Shown: positions 27,356 to 36,478 of the stretch, in pieces | How positions within the stretch are numbered: the stretch's first letter is position 1 | How the letters are laid out: each line of letters starts with the position of its first letter | Assembly: GCA_947498785.1 (NCBI GenBank) | Contig: CANMLS010000003.1 | Location: 186,001 to 250,000, forward strand | Direction: 5' to 3' | Origin: an uncultured Aquimarina sp. | GTDB lineage: Bacteria; Bacteroidota; Bacteroidia; Flavobacteriales; Flavobacteriaceae | Length of the DNA stretch: 64,000 nt | Position numbers and translations under genes: made by a program | Notes under the pieces: generated by a model | Told to the model about the DNA's origin: nothing | The model's database searches: none | Seen by the model: only the letters and a program-made list of their open reading frames with translations

Positions 27356-27391
27356 AGTTAATATTATTAACAATTAATATAATTAACTATT
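27356..27391. promoter_or_regulatory. Island operator, copy 4 (perfect)
   Basis: Hexamers GTTAAT, ATTAAC, ATTAAT, ATTAAC with spacers 3, 1 and 3, in the divergent gap between aceE (minus) and the amidohydrolase gene (plus, start 27415). This copy places pyruvate dehydrogenase in the island's regulon. Confidence 0.87.
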
Positions 27392-27414
27392 TTTACCAAA
27401 ATAATTTACCCATT

Positions 27415-28869
27415 ATGAAGCTTAAAGTCTATCCAATACTATTAATGGCATGTTTAAATACAACTATTTTTAGTTGTTCTAAAAAAAGCATAACTGCAGA
27501 TTTAACAATTACCAACGTTAGTTTAATAGATTCTAAAAATGGTTTAAGAAAAAATAGCACCGTTCATATTAAGGACAGCCATATTATAAAAGTAGATACA
27601 ACAAATACGTTTACAAATACTAACAAACATGCTGTAATTAATGGTTCTGGAAAATTTCTTATTCCTGGTTTATGGGATACTCATGTGCATTTAACTTACA
27701 ATAAAGAACTTACTCCAACAATGTTTGATTTGTTTATGCTTTATGGTATAACAAGTATTAGAGACACTGGTGGTGAGCTACACTTGGTGAGTACTTTAAA
27801 AATGAAAGCTGATAAAGATCCAAAAAACAAACCGCGTGTTACTATTACTGGCCCTTTATTGGATGGTGTCCCTACAGTTTATAATGGCGCTAATAACTCA
27901 CCTAAATTAGTTACAGGTGTGTCTAATTTAGGTGAAGCTAAAAAGCAAATTCATCTCTTGAATAATGCCAATGTTGATGCAATCAAACTTTACGAGATGT
28001 TATCTCCAGAGATTTTTACGGCGCTCATGCATATATCTGATAGCTTAAACATTCCCGCTACAGGTCATGTACCTTTAAGTATAGATGCTATTGAAGCTTC
28101 TAATGCTGGCATGAGAAGCATGGAGCATTTACGAAACTTAGAATTGGCTTTTTCTAAAAACTGGGATAGTTTGCTATTGGAACGCAGAAGTATGCTTTCT
28201 AAAGGGAAAGATAAAATAGGCATGAAACTAAGATCTAACATACACAGGTCTCAGAGAGCTCATGCATTAGCCAATGTAGACACTAGAAGAAAAGAAGAAG
28301 TGTTTAGAACTCTTAAAAACAATGAAACCTGGCAAGTACCTACATTAACTATTATGACAGTGGCTTCATTACAATTTTTCGGTTCAGATGAATGGAAAGC
28401 TACGTTTAAACAATTACCCAAAGAAGTTGAACAGGATTGGTTAGAGCGTTTAGGGAAATTTTTAAAAATTCCCAAAAGAGAAGAAATGATTACTTATGGT
28501 GACTGGATGTTAAAAACTACCAAAGAATTATATGATGCTGAAGTTAAAATTATGGCAGGTACAGATACTCCTATTTTTTTCTTAACACCTGGGTACAGTT
28601 TACACGAAGAATTAGCACTTTTAGTTAAAAGCGGACTAACACCAATGCAAGCCTTGGATGCTGCCACCGTACAACCTGCTGTCTATTTTAAAATACAAGA
28701 TAAGATAGGTACTATTGAAGAAGGTAAAATAGCCGATTTAATTTTACTTAATGCCAACCCTCTAAAAGACATTAGAAATACCACACAAATAGAATCTGTT
28801 ATCAAAGACGGGAAATTACACAATAGAAAAGTGTTAGATAATTTAAAATCCAAGCTTGAGCAACAATAA
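27415..28869 (+). CDS. Amidohydrolase family lipoprotein
   Basis: 484 residues. Lipoprotein signal MKLKVYPILLMACLNTTIFSC with Cys after IFS, so it is anchored in a membrane facing the periplasm. Metal-dependent hydrolase of the imidazolonepropionase/prolidase branch: H-x-H in GLWDTHVHLTYN, a possible carbamylated Lys in DAIKLYEML, His in ATGHVPLS and SMEHLRN, and Asp in AGTDTPIFF. The C-terminal GTIEEGKIADLILLNANPL is the usual composite-domain end. The family opens cyclic amides and related C-N bonds, which fits a cyclic-imide or lactam pathway. Transcribed from operator copy 4. Confidence 0.88.
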   Translation: MKLKVYPILLMACLNTTIFSCSKKSITADLTITNVSLIDSKNGLRKNSTVHIKDSHIIKVDTTNTFTNTNKHAVINGSGKFLIPGLWDTHVHLTYNKELTPTMFDLFMLYGITSIRDTGGELHLVSTLKMKADKDPKNKPRVTITGPLLDGVPTVYNGANNSPKLVTGVSNLGEAKKQIHLLNNANVDAIKLYEMLSPEIFTALMHISDSLNIPATGHVPLSIDAIEASNAGMRSMEHLRNLELAFSKNWDSLLLERRSMLSKGKDKIGMKLRSNIHRSQRAHALANVDTRRKEEVFRTLKNNETWQVPTLTIMTVASLQFFGSDEWKATFKQLPKEVEQDWLERLGKFLKIPKREEMITYGDWMLKTTKELYDAEVKIMAGTDTPIFFLTPGYSLHEELALLVKSGLTPMQALDAATVQPAVYFKIQDKIGTIEEGKIADLILLNANPLKDIRNTTQIESVIKDGKLHNRKVLDNLKSKLEQQ

Positions 28870-28895
28870 TTTATTATTCGTTAAATTAAATTTTT

Positions 28896-28931
28896 AGTTA
28901 ATATTATTAATAATTAATGCAATTAACTAAA
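28896..28931. promoter_or_regulatory. Island operator, copy 5 (perfect)
   Basis: Hexamers GTTAAT, ATTAAT, ATTAAT, ATTAAC with spacers 3, 1 and 3, between the amidohydrolase stop and the SUMF1-like gene (start 29003), both plus. A -7-like TATATTTA follows about 8-10 bases downstream. Confidence 0.85.
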
Positions 28932-29002
28932 ATTATTATATATTTAATCATTGAATATTAAATAATTAGAAATTAAACACGGAATAACGCTAGCAAATTA
29001 GA

Positions 29003-29944
29003 ATGCAAAAATTTGTAATACTAGTACTAATAAACTCATTGTTCTTACCTGTAAATGTTACATCTCAGGAAAGTATTAAAATCTTTAAAGATTGTAAAGT
29101 TTGCCCAGAAATGGAAATCATCCCTACTGGCAGTGTAAATATTGGTTCTTATAAAGAAGAAATTGGTAGAAAAAAAGGAGAGCGTCCTAGAGTTTTGGCA
29201 ACAATAAAAACATCTTTTGCTATGGCAAAGACTGAAGTCACCCTAAAACAATACAGGGCTTTGATGGAAGCATCTATACACAAATCTAACATATCATTCT
29301 ACAAAGGAGAACCTCTTGTTGGATGTAATTATTTTGATGGGACAAGTTATGGTTATGTTAGTAAACACAATTGGGAAAATCTAGGCTTCCCTCAACACGA
29401 AACGGATCCAGTGGTATGTATAAGTTGGAGCGATGCAAACGCTTATGCCAAATGGCTAACAAAGAAAACAGGTAGAAAATATCGTGTCCCTTCAACCGTA
29501 GAATTTGAATATGCTTCTCGAGCAGGAAGTTCATCTCCCTGGTTTTGGGGTACCGATCCGGCAAAGGCGTGTGAATATGCTAATATTGGTGATAAAACCT
29601 TTGCAGATAAATATCCTTCAAGATCTTCTTTTCCGTGCACCGATGGTTATGTCTATACTACAAAAGTTGGCAGTTTTAAACCTAATAAATATGGATTGTA
29701 TGATATGGTTGGAAATGCATGGGAATGGACTAATGATTGCTTTCAATCAGATTTAAAAGGAGCACCTGTCGATGGTTCGAGTTGGATCAAGGACACAGAC
29801 AAAACCTGTACTTGGCGTACACCAAAAGGAGGTAGTCGGATAAGTGGTATTAGTTGGTCACGTGCAGCTGTGCGCTCTCGAGATGGAGCTAATTATAAAA
29901 GTTTTATGTTAGGGTTTAGAGTCGCTGCTGAAGTAAAAAATTAG
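29003..29944 (+). CDS. Exported SUMF1 (formylglycine-generating enzyme-like) domain protein
   Basis: 313 residues with a signal peptide ending near VNVTSQ. It starts the mature domain with KDCKVCPEMEIIPTGSVNIG, then AKTEVTLKQYRALMEA, RKYRVPSTVEFEYASRAG, KYGLYDMVGNAWEWTNDCF and MLGFRVAAE, a complete SUMF1 fold. The C-terminal block SWSRAAVRSRDG lacks the catalytic Cys of true formylglycine-generating enzymes, and no sulfatase is nearby, so it is not a sulfatase activator. Other SUMF1 proteins are binding or C-S-forming iron enzymes (EgtB-like), but I see no His-rich iron site. First gene of the 29003-35851 unit; role unknown. Confidence 0.85.
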   Translation: MQKFVILVLINSLFLPVNVTSQESIKIFKDCKVCPEMEIIPTGSVNIGSYKEEIGRKKGERPRVLATIKTSFAMAKTEVTLKQYRALMEASIHKSNISFYKGEPLVGCNYFDGTSYGYVSKHNWENLGFPQHETDPVVCISWSDANAYAKWLTKKTGRKYRVPSTVEFEYASRAGSSSPWFWGTDPAKACEYANIGDKTFADKYPSRSSFPCTDGYVYTTKVGSFKPNKYGLYDMVGNAWEWTNDCFQSDLKGAPVDGSSWIKDTDKTCTWRTPKGGSRISGISWSRAAVRSRDGANYKSFMLGFRVAAEVKN

Positions 29945-29989
29945 CAACCTCAATAGCCTCATTACTATTAAAATCATAAAAATATAGCA

Positions 29990-31492
29990 ATGAAAATTTC
30001 AAGAAGAAAATTTATTGGAAACGTAGCAGGGGCAACCGTCGCTTTGAGTACTATTGGCATCACCAACTGTACATATAAAGAAAAAAAAGAAACGACAGAA
30101 GTAGCTACTAAAAGTTCTCTATCTACTACCCCTGCCAAAGAGAAATATGATGCTATTGTTGTTGGAGCTGGACTCTCAGGACTCAATGCTGCTATTCTTT
30201 TAGAAGAAGCTGGGTATGATGTATTAGTACTTGAAGGTAGGAAACGACTCGGAGGTAGGGTATATACCTTGGAAAATATCCCCGGAAAACCTGAGGCAGC
30301 AGGCGAATATATTGGGGCAAACTATGCCCGTATGATTAATGCTGTCAAAAAAAATGGACTCGAAATGTATACTCCAGAATTTAATAGCATTAATCGCCCT
30401 TGGATGTATCATATTAATGGAGAATTCATTCAGGCAAAAGATTGGGCAGAACACCCTATGAACCCACAAAAAGGAGAATTCAGAGATTTACTTCCAAATA
30501 GATATTTATGGGAAATCTCGCATAAAAACAACCCGCTGAAAGGACAACCTCTAGATTCATGGTTAAAACCAGAATTTCAAAAATATGATATTCCGCAGGA
30601 TCAATACCTACGTTCAATGGGGCTTGATGAGGAAACAATTCGTCTAATGAATATAACTATTCACTCTGGTGGAATGCACAGAACTTCAGCCTTAAACGAA
30701 TTGAGACGTTATCATGTATCTGAATTTAATTCGAAAATGACATTTTCAGATGGAACTAGCTGGAAAATGATCAAAGGTGGGAACTCCCTCTTACCAAAGG
30801 CAATGGCTGAAAGCCTGAACAATGAGGTGTTATTAGATAAAACCGTGGTTGGCTTTCGCGAAGAAAATAACATAGTCGAGATTACTTGTGCTGATGGTAT
30901 AACCTATAAGGCAGACCATGTCATTTGTAGTATTCCAATTTCTGTGTTGCGTAATATTACTTTTGATCCGATTATTAAAGGAATTACGGCAAAAGCTATT
31001 GATGAAATTGACTATGGTCTTTCAATTCAAGTACATTTTCAGGTGATGGAACCCTACTGGGAAAAAGACGGAATGGAACGTAGTATGTGGACTGATGGGT
31101 CTTTAGAAAGAATTGCTGTTCGTGATAAAAGAGAACCTGATGATCCTGAAGCTTTGGTAGTCTATATTAATGGTCCAGAATCATTAAAATTTCGATTAAT
31201 GACTGATGAACAAGTATTTGCATACTGTGAGAAAAAATTAGCAGAACTACGCCCCTCCACCAAAGGAATCTTGAAACCATTATTGATACAATCGTGTGAA
31301 CGTGATATCCATGGGGCTGGTGACTGGGTATATTGGCAACCAGGTCAAGTCAATAAATTTGGAAACCACATGCGTAATCATCATGGCAATATACATTTTT
31401 GTGGTGAACATACTGCTATTATGGAAAGAGGTATGGAAGGTGCATTCGAATCGGGAGAACGTGCTGCATTAGATATTATTTTACATGGATAA
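29990..31492 (+). CDS. Exported flavin amine oxidase-like protein
   Basis: 500 residues. N-terminus MKISRRKFIGNVAGATVAL has a twin-Arg signal followed by GITNC, which could be a lipobox. FAD motif IVVGAGLSGLNAAILLEEAG, LEGRKRLGGRVYT, and C-terminal IHFCGEHTAIMERGMEGAFESG. Monoamine-oxidase family. Paralogue of 17553-18905. It is located 5 bases before a CpeT-like gene and close to a cytochrome c gene; the cytochrome could accept electrons from the flavin instead of oxygen (inference). Probably periplasmic. Confidence 0.84.
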   Translation: MKISRRKFIGNVAGATVALSTIGITNCTYKEKKETTEVATKSSLSTTPAKEKYDAIVVGAGLSGLNAAILLEEAGYDVLVLEGRKRLGGRVYTLENIPGKPEAAGEYIGANYARMINAVKKNGLEMYTPEFNSINRPWMYHINGEFIQAKDWAEHPMNPQKGEFRDLLPNRYLWEISHKNNPLKGQPLDSWLKPEFQKYDIPQDQYLRSMGLDEETIRLMNITIHSGGMHRTSALNELRRYHVSEFNSKMTFSDGTSWKMIKGGNSLLPKAMAESLNNEVLLDKTVVGFREENNIVEITCADGITYKADHVICSIPISVLRNITFDPIIKGITAKAIDEIDYGLSIQVHFQVMEPYWEKDGMERSMWTDGSLERIAVRDKREPDDPEALVVYINGPESLKFRLMTDEQVFAYCEKKLAELRPSTKGILKPLLIQSCERDIHGAGDWVYWQPGQVNKFGNHMRNHHGNIHFCGEHTAIMERGMEGAFESGERAALDIILHG

Positions 31493-31497
31493 AAGTT

Positions 31498-32487
31498 ATG
31501 ATAAAAACTAAAAAATTATTTTTCTTCATATGGACTGTTTTCCTCAGTCTAAACATGGTAATGGGACAAAATGATCCCAATACCAGAGACTTATTAATAC
31601 TTACCAAATGGTTTGAAGGTGAATTTGATAATGACTCTCAAATTTGGTTTGAAGGTAGAAGAGGAATTTCAGAAGATGCCCCTGAGCGACATAAACGAAT
31701 ACACACCACTCATACTAAAATCAAAGCCGATTTTTTGGGATCACATGTTTTTTATGTTGAAGAGTATATAAATGATGATGTTACCAAAATTTCTAGACAA
31801 AGAATTGTCTCATTTTGTAGTATGGCACCAGCCCAAGAGATCAAAATGATTATTTATTTTTTAAAGGATGGGAAAAAATATATTGGAGCACAAAACAAGC
31901 CAAATTTCTTTGACAATTTAAAACAAGAAGACCTTTCTCTCCTAAATGGCTGTCATGTTTATTTTAAAAAAGAAGGAGAACAATATTTTGGCAGTATGCG
32001 ATCTAAGGAATGCCAGTTTGGAGAAGGAGATCTTAAACGATATTCGGTACACGATATGGTGGTTTCTAAAAACGAATACTGGCGTGTGGATCGATCTTTT
32101 TTGGTTAAAAATGACACATTACATAAAGGTCACATCAATAATGAACCATATAAAATGAGAAAAGCCTCCAATTATTTATGTGATATAAAATTTTATGAAA
32201 AATCATATGCAGAACCTACTCCTAATGATGTTGCGTACATAAACCTAAAAATTCATAATCAAGGAGGGTTTAGTTGGGTAATGTATCCAAAAGAAAATAA
32301 AAAGTATGGTATTCAATTAAGAGAAAAGGAATACCCTTTTTATGCTAGTGATTCAGACTTTTTCATGATGCGATTTATCAAAGAAGGAAATAAAAGATCT
32401 ACTATTATAGTAACAGCAGAGCCAAGAGTTAAAAAAGTATCATTCAACAATGGGTGGGCATCTTGTTCATGTAAGAAAATAGAATAA
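31498..32487 (+). CDS. CpeT/CpcT-like exported protein with extra C-terminal domain
   Basis: 329 residues. Signal peptide ends at NMVMGQ. The CpeT domain begins LLILTKWFEGEFDNDSQIW and has VTKISRQRIVSF, LLNGCHVYFKKEGEQYFGSM and a Cys that follows (SKECQFG). The C-terminal domain shows YLCDIKFYEK and the IHNQGGFSW block, equivalent to IHDQGG at 60105 and LHDQGQ at 58176. Five bases after the amine oxidase and 51 before cytochrome c. Function in bilin or pigment handling is inferred from the family. Confidence 0.75.
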   Translation: MIKTKKLFFFIWTVFLSLNMVMGQNDPNTRDLLILTKWFEGEFDNDSQIWFEGRRGISEDAPERHKRIHTTHTKIKADFLGSHVFYVEEYINDDVTKISRQRIVSFCSMAPAQEIKMIIYFLKDGKKYIGAQNKPNFFDNLKQEDLSLLNGCHVYFKKEGEQYFGSMRSKECQFGEGDLKRYSVHDMVVSKNEYWRVDRSFLVKNDTLHKGHINNEPYKMRKASNYLCDIKFYEKSYAEPTPNDVAYINLKIHNQGGFSWVMYPKENKKYGIQLREKEYPFYASDSDFFMMRFIKEGNKRSTIIVTAEPRVKKVSFNNGWASCSCKKIE

Positions 32488-32538
32488 AAAACAGTTAAAT
32501 GTTGATCAGAACACATATAAAGCAAAATATAAGTAGAA

Positions 32539-33003
32539 ATGAAACGAGATAACCCCAAAGGATTAATAAAACTTACAATTTTTATAATTGTATCTATAAC
32601 CTTAATCTCTTGTACTAAAAAAGAAGAAAAGAAAAATGAGCAAATTAACATTCATCAAAAAAAAGAGGTAACTCAACAAAAAACGAAAAAAAAATTAACT
32701 CAAGGAGAGAAAAATTTTTTGTTATGCGCTGCATGTCATAACCTTAAAAAAGGAGAACCTCATAAGGTAGGACCTAACTTATATGGGGTATTTGGAAGAA
32801 AGGCTGGTACAAAAGAAAATTTCAACTATTCTGAAGCGATTAAAAATTCAGATGTTATTTGGAGTGAAGAGACAATGAAAAGTTGGTTTACAAAACCAAC
32901 AGATTTTATCCCAGGAACAACTATGGTATTTGTAGGAATAAAAAACAAAGAACAACAAAACCTTCTAATAACATACTTAAAAGAACAAACGAAAAAAGAC
33001 TAG
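32539..33003 (+). CDS. Monohaem c-type cytochrome lipoprotein
   Basis: 154 residues. Lipobox LISC at residue 25, a Lys-rich linker, then one class I cytochrome c domain: haem site CAACH at residues 63-67, VGPNLYGVFGRKAG, and the axial Met in PGTTMVF (M129). Periplasmic, membrane-tethered electron carrier. It lies in the same unit as an exported flavoprotein and a CpeT-like protein, which suggests it takes electrons from an oxidative step on the substrate. Its stop is 5 bases before the start of the next VOC gene. Confidence 0.93.
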   Translation: MKRDNPKGLIKLTIFIIVSITLISCTKKEEKKNEQINIHQKKEVTQQKTKKKLTQGEKNFLLCAACHNLKKGEPHKVGPNLYGVFGRKAGTKENFNYSEAIKNSDVIWSEETMKSWFTKPTDFIPGTTMVFVGIKNKEQQNLLITYLKEQTKKD

Positions 33004-33008
33004 AAATT

Positions 33009-34013
33009 ATGCACAAAACGTTATTAAATATTCCCTCAGGGATTGGTGAAGAAGCATTAACAGGCTACATTCATACGGCTACATTATGCACCGTTGATCT
33101 AGACGCGTACAAACATTTTTATGGAGAGGTGATGAAAATGCAAATAGATGGTCCTATTCTTATAAATGAAGATGAAAAAAGAAAACAAAAATCATTTTGG
33201 AATATTCCTGAAGATATTGAATATGATTTATATCATTGTTATCGAGCTACTGTTCCAAGTTTAATACAAATGCGCATCTTGCATTTAAAAACACCAACTC
33301 CTCATATTCACAATAGCTATAGTTCTTATGAATTAGGATCATTTTCATTAGGTTTTCCAACATCAGATGCAAAAGGAATGGATAAACGCTTAAAAGAATA
33401 TGATATTAAAGCTATGGCTCCTACTCAGTTGGGAGATATTGCGCAAGCGGATGGTAATACAAGATATTACTTAGAAACTATTTATCAAGGCCCTGATTAT
33501 TTACACTGCGTAGGTATTGAACGGATAAACTATCAACAATTGGCACCTTGTGATCCAAAAGATGGTTTTGGAGGTCCAGGATATTCTGCTTTTGTTGCAA
33601 AAGATTCTGATGCAGAAGTTTCTTTTTATACTGATGTTTTAGAACATTATGTTCTTTTTGATTCTGTTTGGGAAGCCGCAGAAGGAAGTGCACTAGGTAT
33701 CAAACCAGGTACTCCATTCCGATTTTGCGGTATCTATGCTCCTGCTGCTAATCAAAACCATTTTTTGTTATTAGATTTTAAAGATGGTAATATGATCGAT
33801 ACTGAGGTGCAAAGTTGTATCCCCAATCAAGGTTTAGGAATGTATACCTTTCAGACAAAAGATATTGAGAAAGTCATAAGTAATGCAAAAAAGCATAATA
33901 TCAAAATTTTATCAGCAAAACAGCATGTATCTGATTATATTTTGGGAGATGGCATGGCTTGTCTTTTAGAAACGCCTAATGGATTATATGTAGAACTATT
34001 TCAACAATCATAA
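33009..34013 (+). CDS. VOC family protein (two-domain)
   Basis: 335 residues from the ATG at 33009; an upstream in-frame start would run through the cytochrome gene. Two VOC repeats: YIHTATLCTVDLDAYKHFYGEVM at the N-terminus and FVAKDSDAEVSFYTDVLEHY at about residue 195. The end is MACLLETPNGLYVELFQQS. An intact paralogue of the decayed gene at 2395-2701. The stop overlaps the next gene (TAATG), so the two are translationally coupled. No signal peptide. Ring cleavage or isomerisation are both possible for this fold. Confidence 0.82.
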   Translation: MHKTLLNIPSGIGEEALTGYIHTATLCTVDLDAYKHFYGEVMKMQIDGPILINEDEKRKQKSFWNIPEDIEYDLYHCYRATVPSLIQMRILHLKTPTPHIHNSYSSYELGSFSLGFPTSDAKGMDKRLKEYDIKAMAPTQLGDIAQADGNTRYYLETIYQGPDYLHCVGIERINYQQLAPCDPKDGFGGPGYSAFVAKDSDAEVSFYTDVLEHYVLFDSVWEAAEGSALGIKPGTPFRFCGIYAPAANQNHFLLLDFKDGNMIDTEVQSCIPNQGLGMYTFQTKDIEKVISNAKKHNIKILSAKQHVSDYILGDGMACLLETPNGLYVELFQQS

Positions 34014-34582
34014 TGGATAAAGTACTTAAACGATTTACAGAAATACTATGTGGAACCCTTGATAATAAAAATCAGGTGGACACAGAAAGGGCAGAAGGTA
34101 AACAAATACACCCGTATGCTAAGCATGTGACTGATGTTTGTGACCATAAAATTATCAATCGCCCAGAAGGCCATAAAGGTTTATATATTTTGGAGGAAAG
34201 TTATTATATATATCCTGATAAAAAAGAGGTGGAACTGAAACCTTTATTGTTTTATATAACTTCAGATAATGACCGAAAAGCCTTTTTACAATCAGTTCAA
34301 ATCCCTGATAAATTTGCTTTAGAAGAAGTAACCAATATAAACAAAAATTTGATTTTCGACTTCAATGATCTGAAAATAAGCAATTTTGGGACAGCAGAAT
34401 ATACACTTCAAGAAACAGATCAATTTACAGTAAATCATATTACAGATATGGGTAATGGTATAATTTTTCAATTAACAGAGACCTTATCTGATGGTTATTT
34501 ATCGGTTATGGAAACTGTAACAAAAAACGGAGTAAAATTAACCCCATATGATACTCCAATCGAATATATTAAAATAGAATAA
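34013..34582 (+). CDS. CpeT/CpcT-like short protein
   Basis: 189 residues, cytoplasmic (no signal). It opens LKRFTEILCGTLDNKNQVD, resembling the CpeT start in which G-x-F/L-x-N-x2-Q is preceded by a helix, then HPYAKHVTDVCDHKI, GLYILEESYYIYPD (family EQ/EES-Y block) and TPYDTPIEYIKIE. More distant from the other CpeT-like proteins here, without the C-terminal HDQGG domain. Coupled by a one-base overlap to the VOC gene, suggesting the two proteins act on the same compound. The family assignment is tentative. Confidence 0.5.
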   Translation: MDKVLKRFTEILCGTLDNKNQVDTERAEGKQIHPYAKHVTDVCDHKIINRPEGHKGLYILEESYYIYPDKKEVELKPLLFYITSDNDRKAFLQSVQIPDKFALEEVTNINKNLIFDFNDLKISNFGTAEYTLQETDQFTVNHITDMGNGIIFQLTETLSDGYLSVMETVTKNGVKLTPYDTPIEYIKIE

Positions 34583-34603
34583 CTAACATTAAAATATAAC
34601 ATT

Positions 34604-35851
34604 TTGATTACAAACCAGAATAATAACAGTTCGTTTATTAAATTATTAGGTATTGCCATTTTAGGTTTTTTTCTCCTCATGGTTACCAATGGTATGACCT
34701 TTTCTGGTATTACCATTTTTGATGAAGCCTTGCTGAATGAATTTGGCTGGACAAAATCGGAATTAAAATTTCGTGATTTTGTGAATTTAGTTGCTGCTTC
34801 CTTTATTATGCCATTTGTTGGAGTTATTATTGATAAATACGGTGTTAAAAAGATGATGATCATTGGCTTGATCATGATTTCTGTGTTTTATTATGTCTAT
34901 TCGTTTATTCAAACAACCTTTCATATGTATGCCATTCACTTTGCTTTTGCTATTGCAGTTTCTGGAGCAGGTACATTGGCAACAATCATAATGGTATCGC
35001 AACGAGTAAGCAAAAATCGTGGAACAGCAATCGGGATTGCTTTGGCAGGTACTTCTGCTGGAGGGATTATAATCCCTCAAATAGGGAAACCACTTTTGGA
35101 ATTTTTTGGGTGGCGTGCTGCCTTTCAATGGGAAGCTTTGATACCAGTTGTAGTATTGGCACTTATCATTGCTTTTATTAAACCAATTAAATATAAAGAA
35201 CAAACGGCAGCCCCTGCCGAAGAAACAAAAACCGATAAGGAAACAGGCTTGGTAGAGTTAAAATTTTCTGAAGCTATCAGGACACCTGTATTTTGGGCTA
35301 TTTGCTTTGCTGGTATTTGCTGTTTTTATAGTATAATGGGTATTATCAGTAATCTTTTTTTATACCTGAGAGAACTTAATTTTTCAGTTACAGACGCTGC
35401 AAACGCATTTAGTATCTTCTTTGCTATTATCCTTATTGCCAAGCTTAGTTCTGGAGTCGTTACCGATTTTATTAATGAACATAAATTATTTAAAATACAG
35501 GTGTTATTGATGACTTTAGGAACTGTGGGCATTGCAATGAACACTGAAGATCTGGTATGGCCATCATTAATAGCTGTAGGACTAGGTTGGGGCGGATTAT
35601 ACACTTTACTTAATTATATTATAATAACTACGTTTGGAGTAAAATCTGCAGGGAAAATTGGCGGTATCATTTCCATTTTTGAAGGTGTTGGCTCAGGTAT
35701 TGGCGCTTGGCTTACAGGAGTTATTTCTGATCAAACGGGATCATATAGTGCCAGTTTTTGGGTTGTTGTGGTATTGCTTGTTATTGCGTTAGGAATTTCA
35801 TTTTTTATAAAACCAATTATTTCTAATCAAAAGACAAAAACAACAGTCTGA
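34604..35851 (+). CDS. MFS transporter
   Basis: 415 residues, 12 membrane segments. Starts at TTG 34604, as no ATG precedes the first helix. Signature loop IIDKYGVKKMMIIGL at about residue 75, and SGAGTLATIIMVSQRVSKNRG, similar in layout to 20329-21603. Monocarboxylate/OFA-like. Last gene of the 29003-35851 unit. The likely role is inner-membrane transport of the periplasmically processed product. Confidence 0.87.
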   Translation: MITNQNNNSSFIKLLGIAILGFFLLMVTNGMTFSGITIFDEALLNEFGWTKSELKFRDFVNLVAASFIMPFVGVIIDKYGVKKMMIIGLIMISVFYYVYSFIQTTFHMYAIHFAFAIAVSGAGTLATIIMVSQRVSKNRGTAIGIALAGTSAGGIIIPQIGKPLLEFFGWRAAFQWEALIPVVVLALIIAFIKPIKYKEQTAAPAEETKTDKETGLVELKFSEAIRTPVFWAICFAGICCFYSIMGIISNLFLYLRELNFSVTDAANAFSIFFAIILIAKLSSGVVTDFINEHKLFKIQVLLMTLGTVGIAMNTEDLVWPSLIAVGLGWGGLYTLLNYIIITTFGVKSAGKIGGIISIFEGVGSGIGAWLTGVISDQTGSYSASFWVVVVLLVIALGISFFIKPIISNQKTKTTV

Positions 35852-35864
35852 TATAAATTTCTAT

Positions 35865-35921
35865 ATGAAAAGAATTCTCTTTTGTATCTTACCTATACTC
35901 TATCTAGTAATTCACGCGTAA
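35865..35921 (+). pseudogene. Orphan signal-peptide remnant
   Basis: ATG-initiated 18-codon stretch reading MKRILFCILPILYLVIHA and then TAA, exactly where a signal peptidase site would be followed by the mature protein. The style matches the leaders of the CpeT-like proteins in this island. No continuing frame is evident downstream to 36022. Probably the leftover 5' end of a deleted exported gene; chance cannot be excluded. Confidence 0.35.
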
Positions 35922-36022
35922 TCATGCCAAATTATTTAGCATTTATTAAAGATTAGCATCGCATTTTACTATTTAAGTAAATATAGGAAATCTGTTTTTT
36001 ACCCAAAAAGTTTAAAACCGCT

Positions 36023-36457
36023 TCAGTTTGTTAAAATCTCATATAGTACGATCAAGTGTCCATCAAAATCAACAAAAGCTTGTTCAAGAAAACTAAAGGT
36101 ATCATTACCATCTGTAGTAGACTCAGTGGTTTCTAATCCTAAAGTCTTTATCTTCTCGATAGCTGCTTTGAGATTATCAACCTTTATAACTGAAGCAGTC
36201 ATATGAATACTATTATTTCTTGGCAATTCACAACCTTTAACCTCAGTAAGTCCCATGGTTCTATTTTGTTCTGGACTATCTAATGTACAGAATGTGATTT
36301 TAGCTTCTTTAGGAATTCGAAATACGGGGTATGAATAGGAATCATCATCAGAAGGTTCTAAACTATTAACTGTAAATCCTAATATATCACGATATATTTT
36401 TAATGACTTTTCTAAATCTGAGACTACTAATGTAATTCTTTTGTAAAATAAAGACAT
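36023..36457 (-). CDS. VOC family protein (single domain)
   Basis: 144 residues, cytoplasmic. ITLVVSDLEKSLKIYRDILGF at the N-terminus and AFVDFDGHLIVLYEILTN at the end. It is the signal-less paralogue of 2752-3282 (shared E-V-K/T-G and TEQ/TES blocks). Follows the larger VOC gene by 21 bases. The pair 36479+36023 mirrors the pair 4686+2752 in order and strand, so the block was duplicated. Confidence 0.82.
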   Translation of the reverse strand: MSLFYKRITLVVSDLEKSLKIYRDILGFTVNSLEPSDDDSYSYPVFRIPKEAKITFCTLDSPEQNRTMGLTEVKGCELPRNNSIHMTASVIKVDNLKAAIEKIKTLGLETTESTTDGNDTFSFLEQAFVDFDGHLIVLYEILTN

Positions 36458-36478
36458 AATCCTGTTGTTTGTATTTTG

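Noticed and set aside
29003-29944. SUMF1 gene as a sulfatase-maturing enzyme
   Set aside because: No sulfatase in the window and no catalytic Cys at the C-terminal block.
32883-33008. Upstream in-frame start for the VOC gene at 33009
   Set aside because: The added residues lie within the cytochrome c gene in another frame and have no VOC similarity.
35868-35883. Short A/T hairpin after the MFS gene as terminator
   Set aside because: Only A/T-rich 6-bp stem; it overlaps the signal-peptide remnant and is too weak to call.
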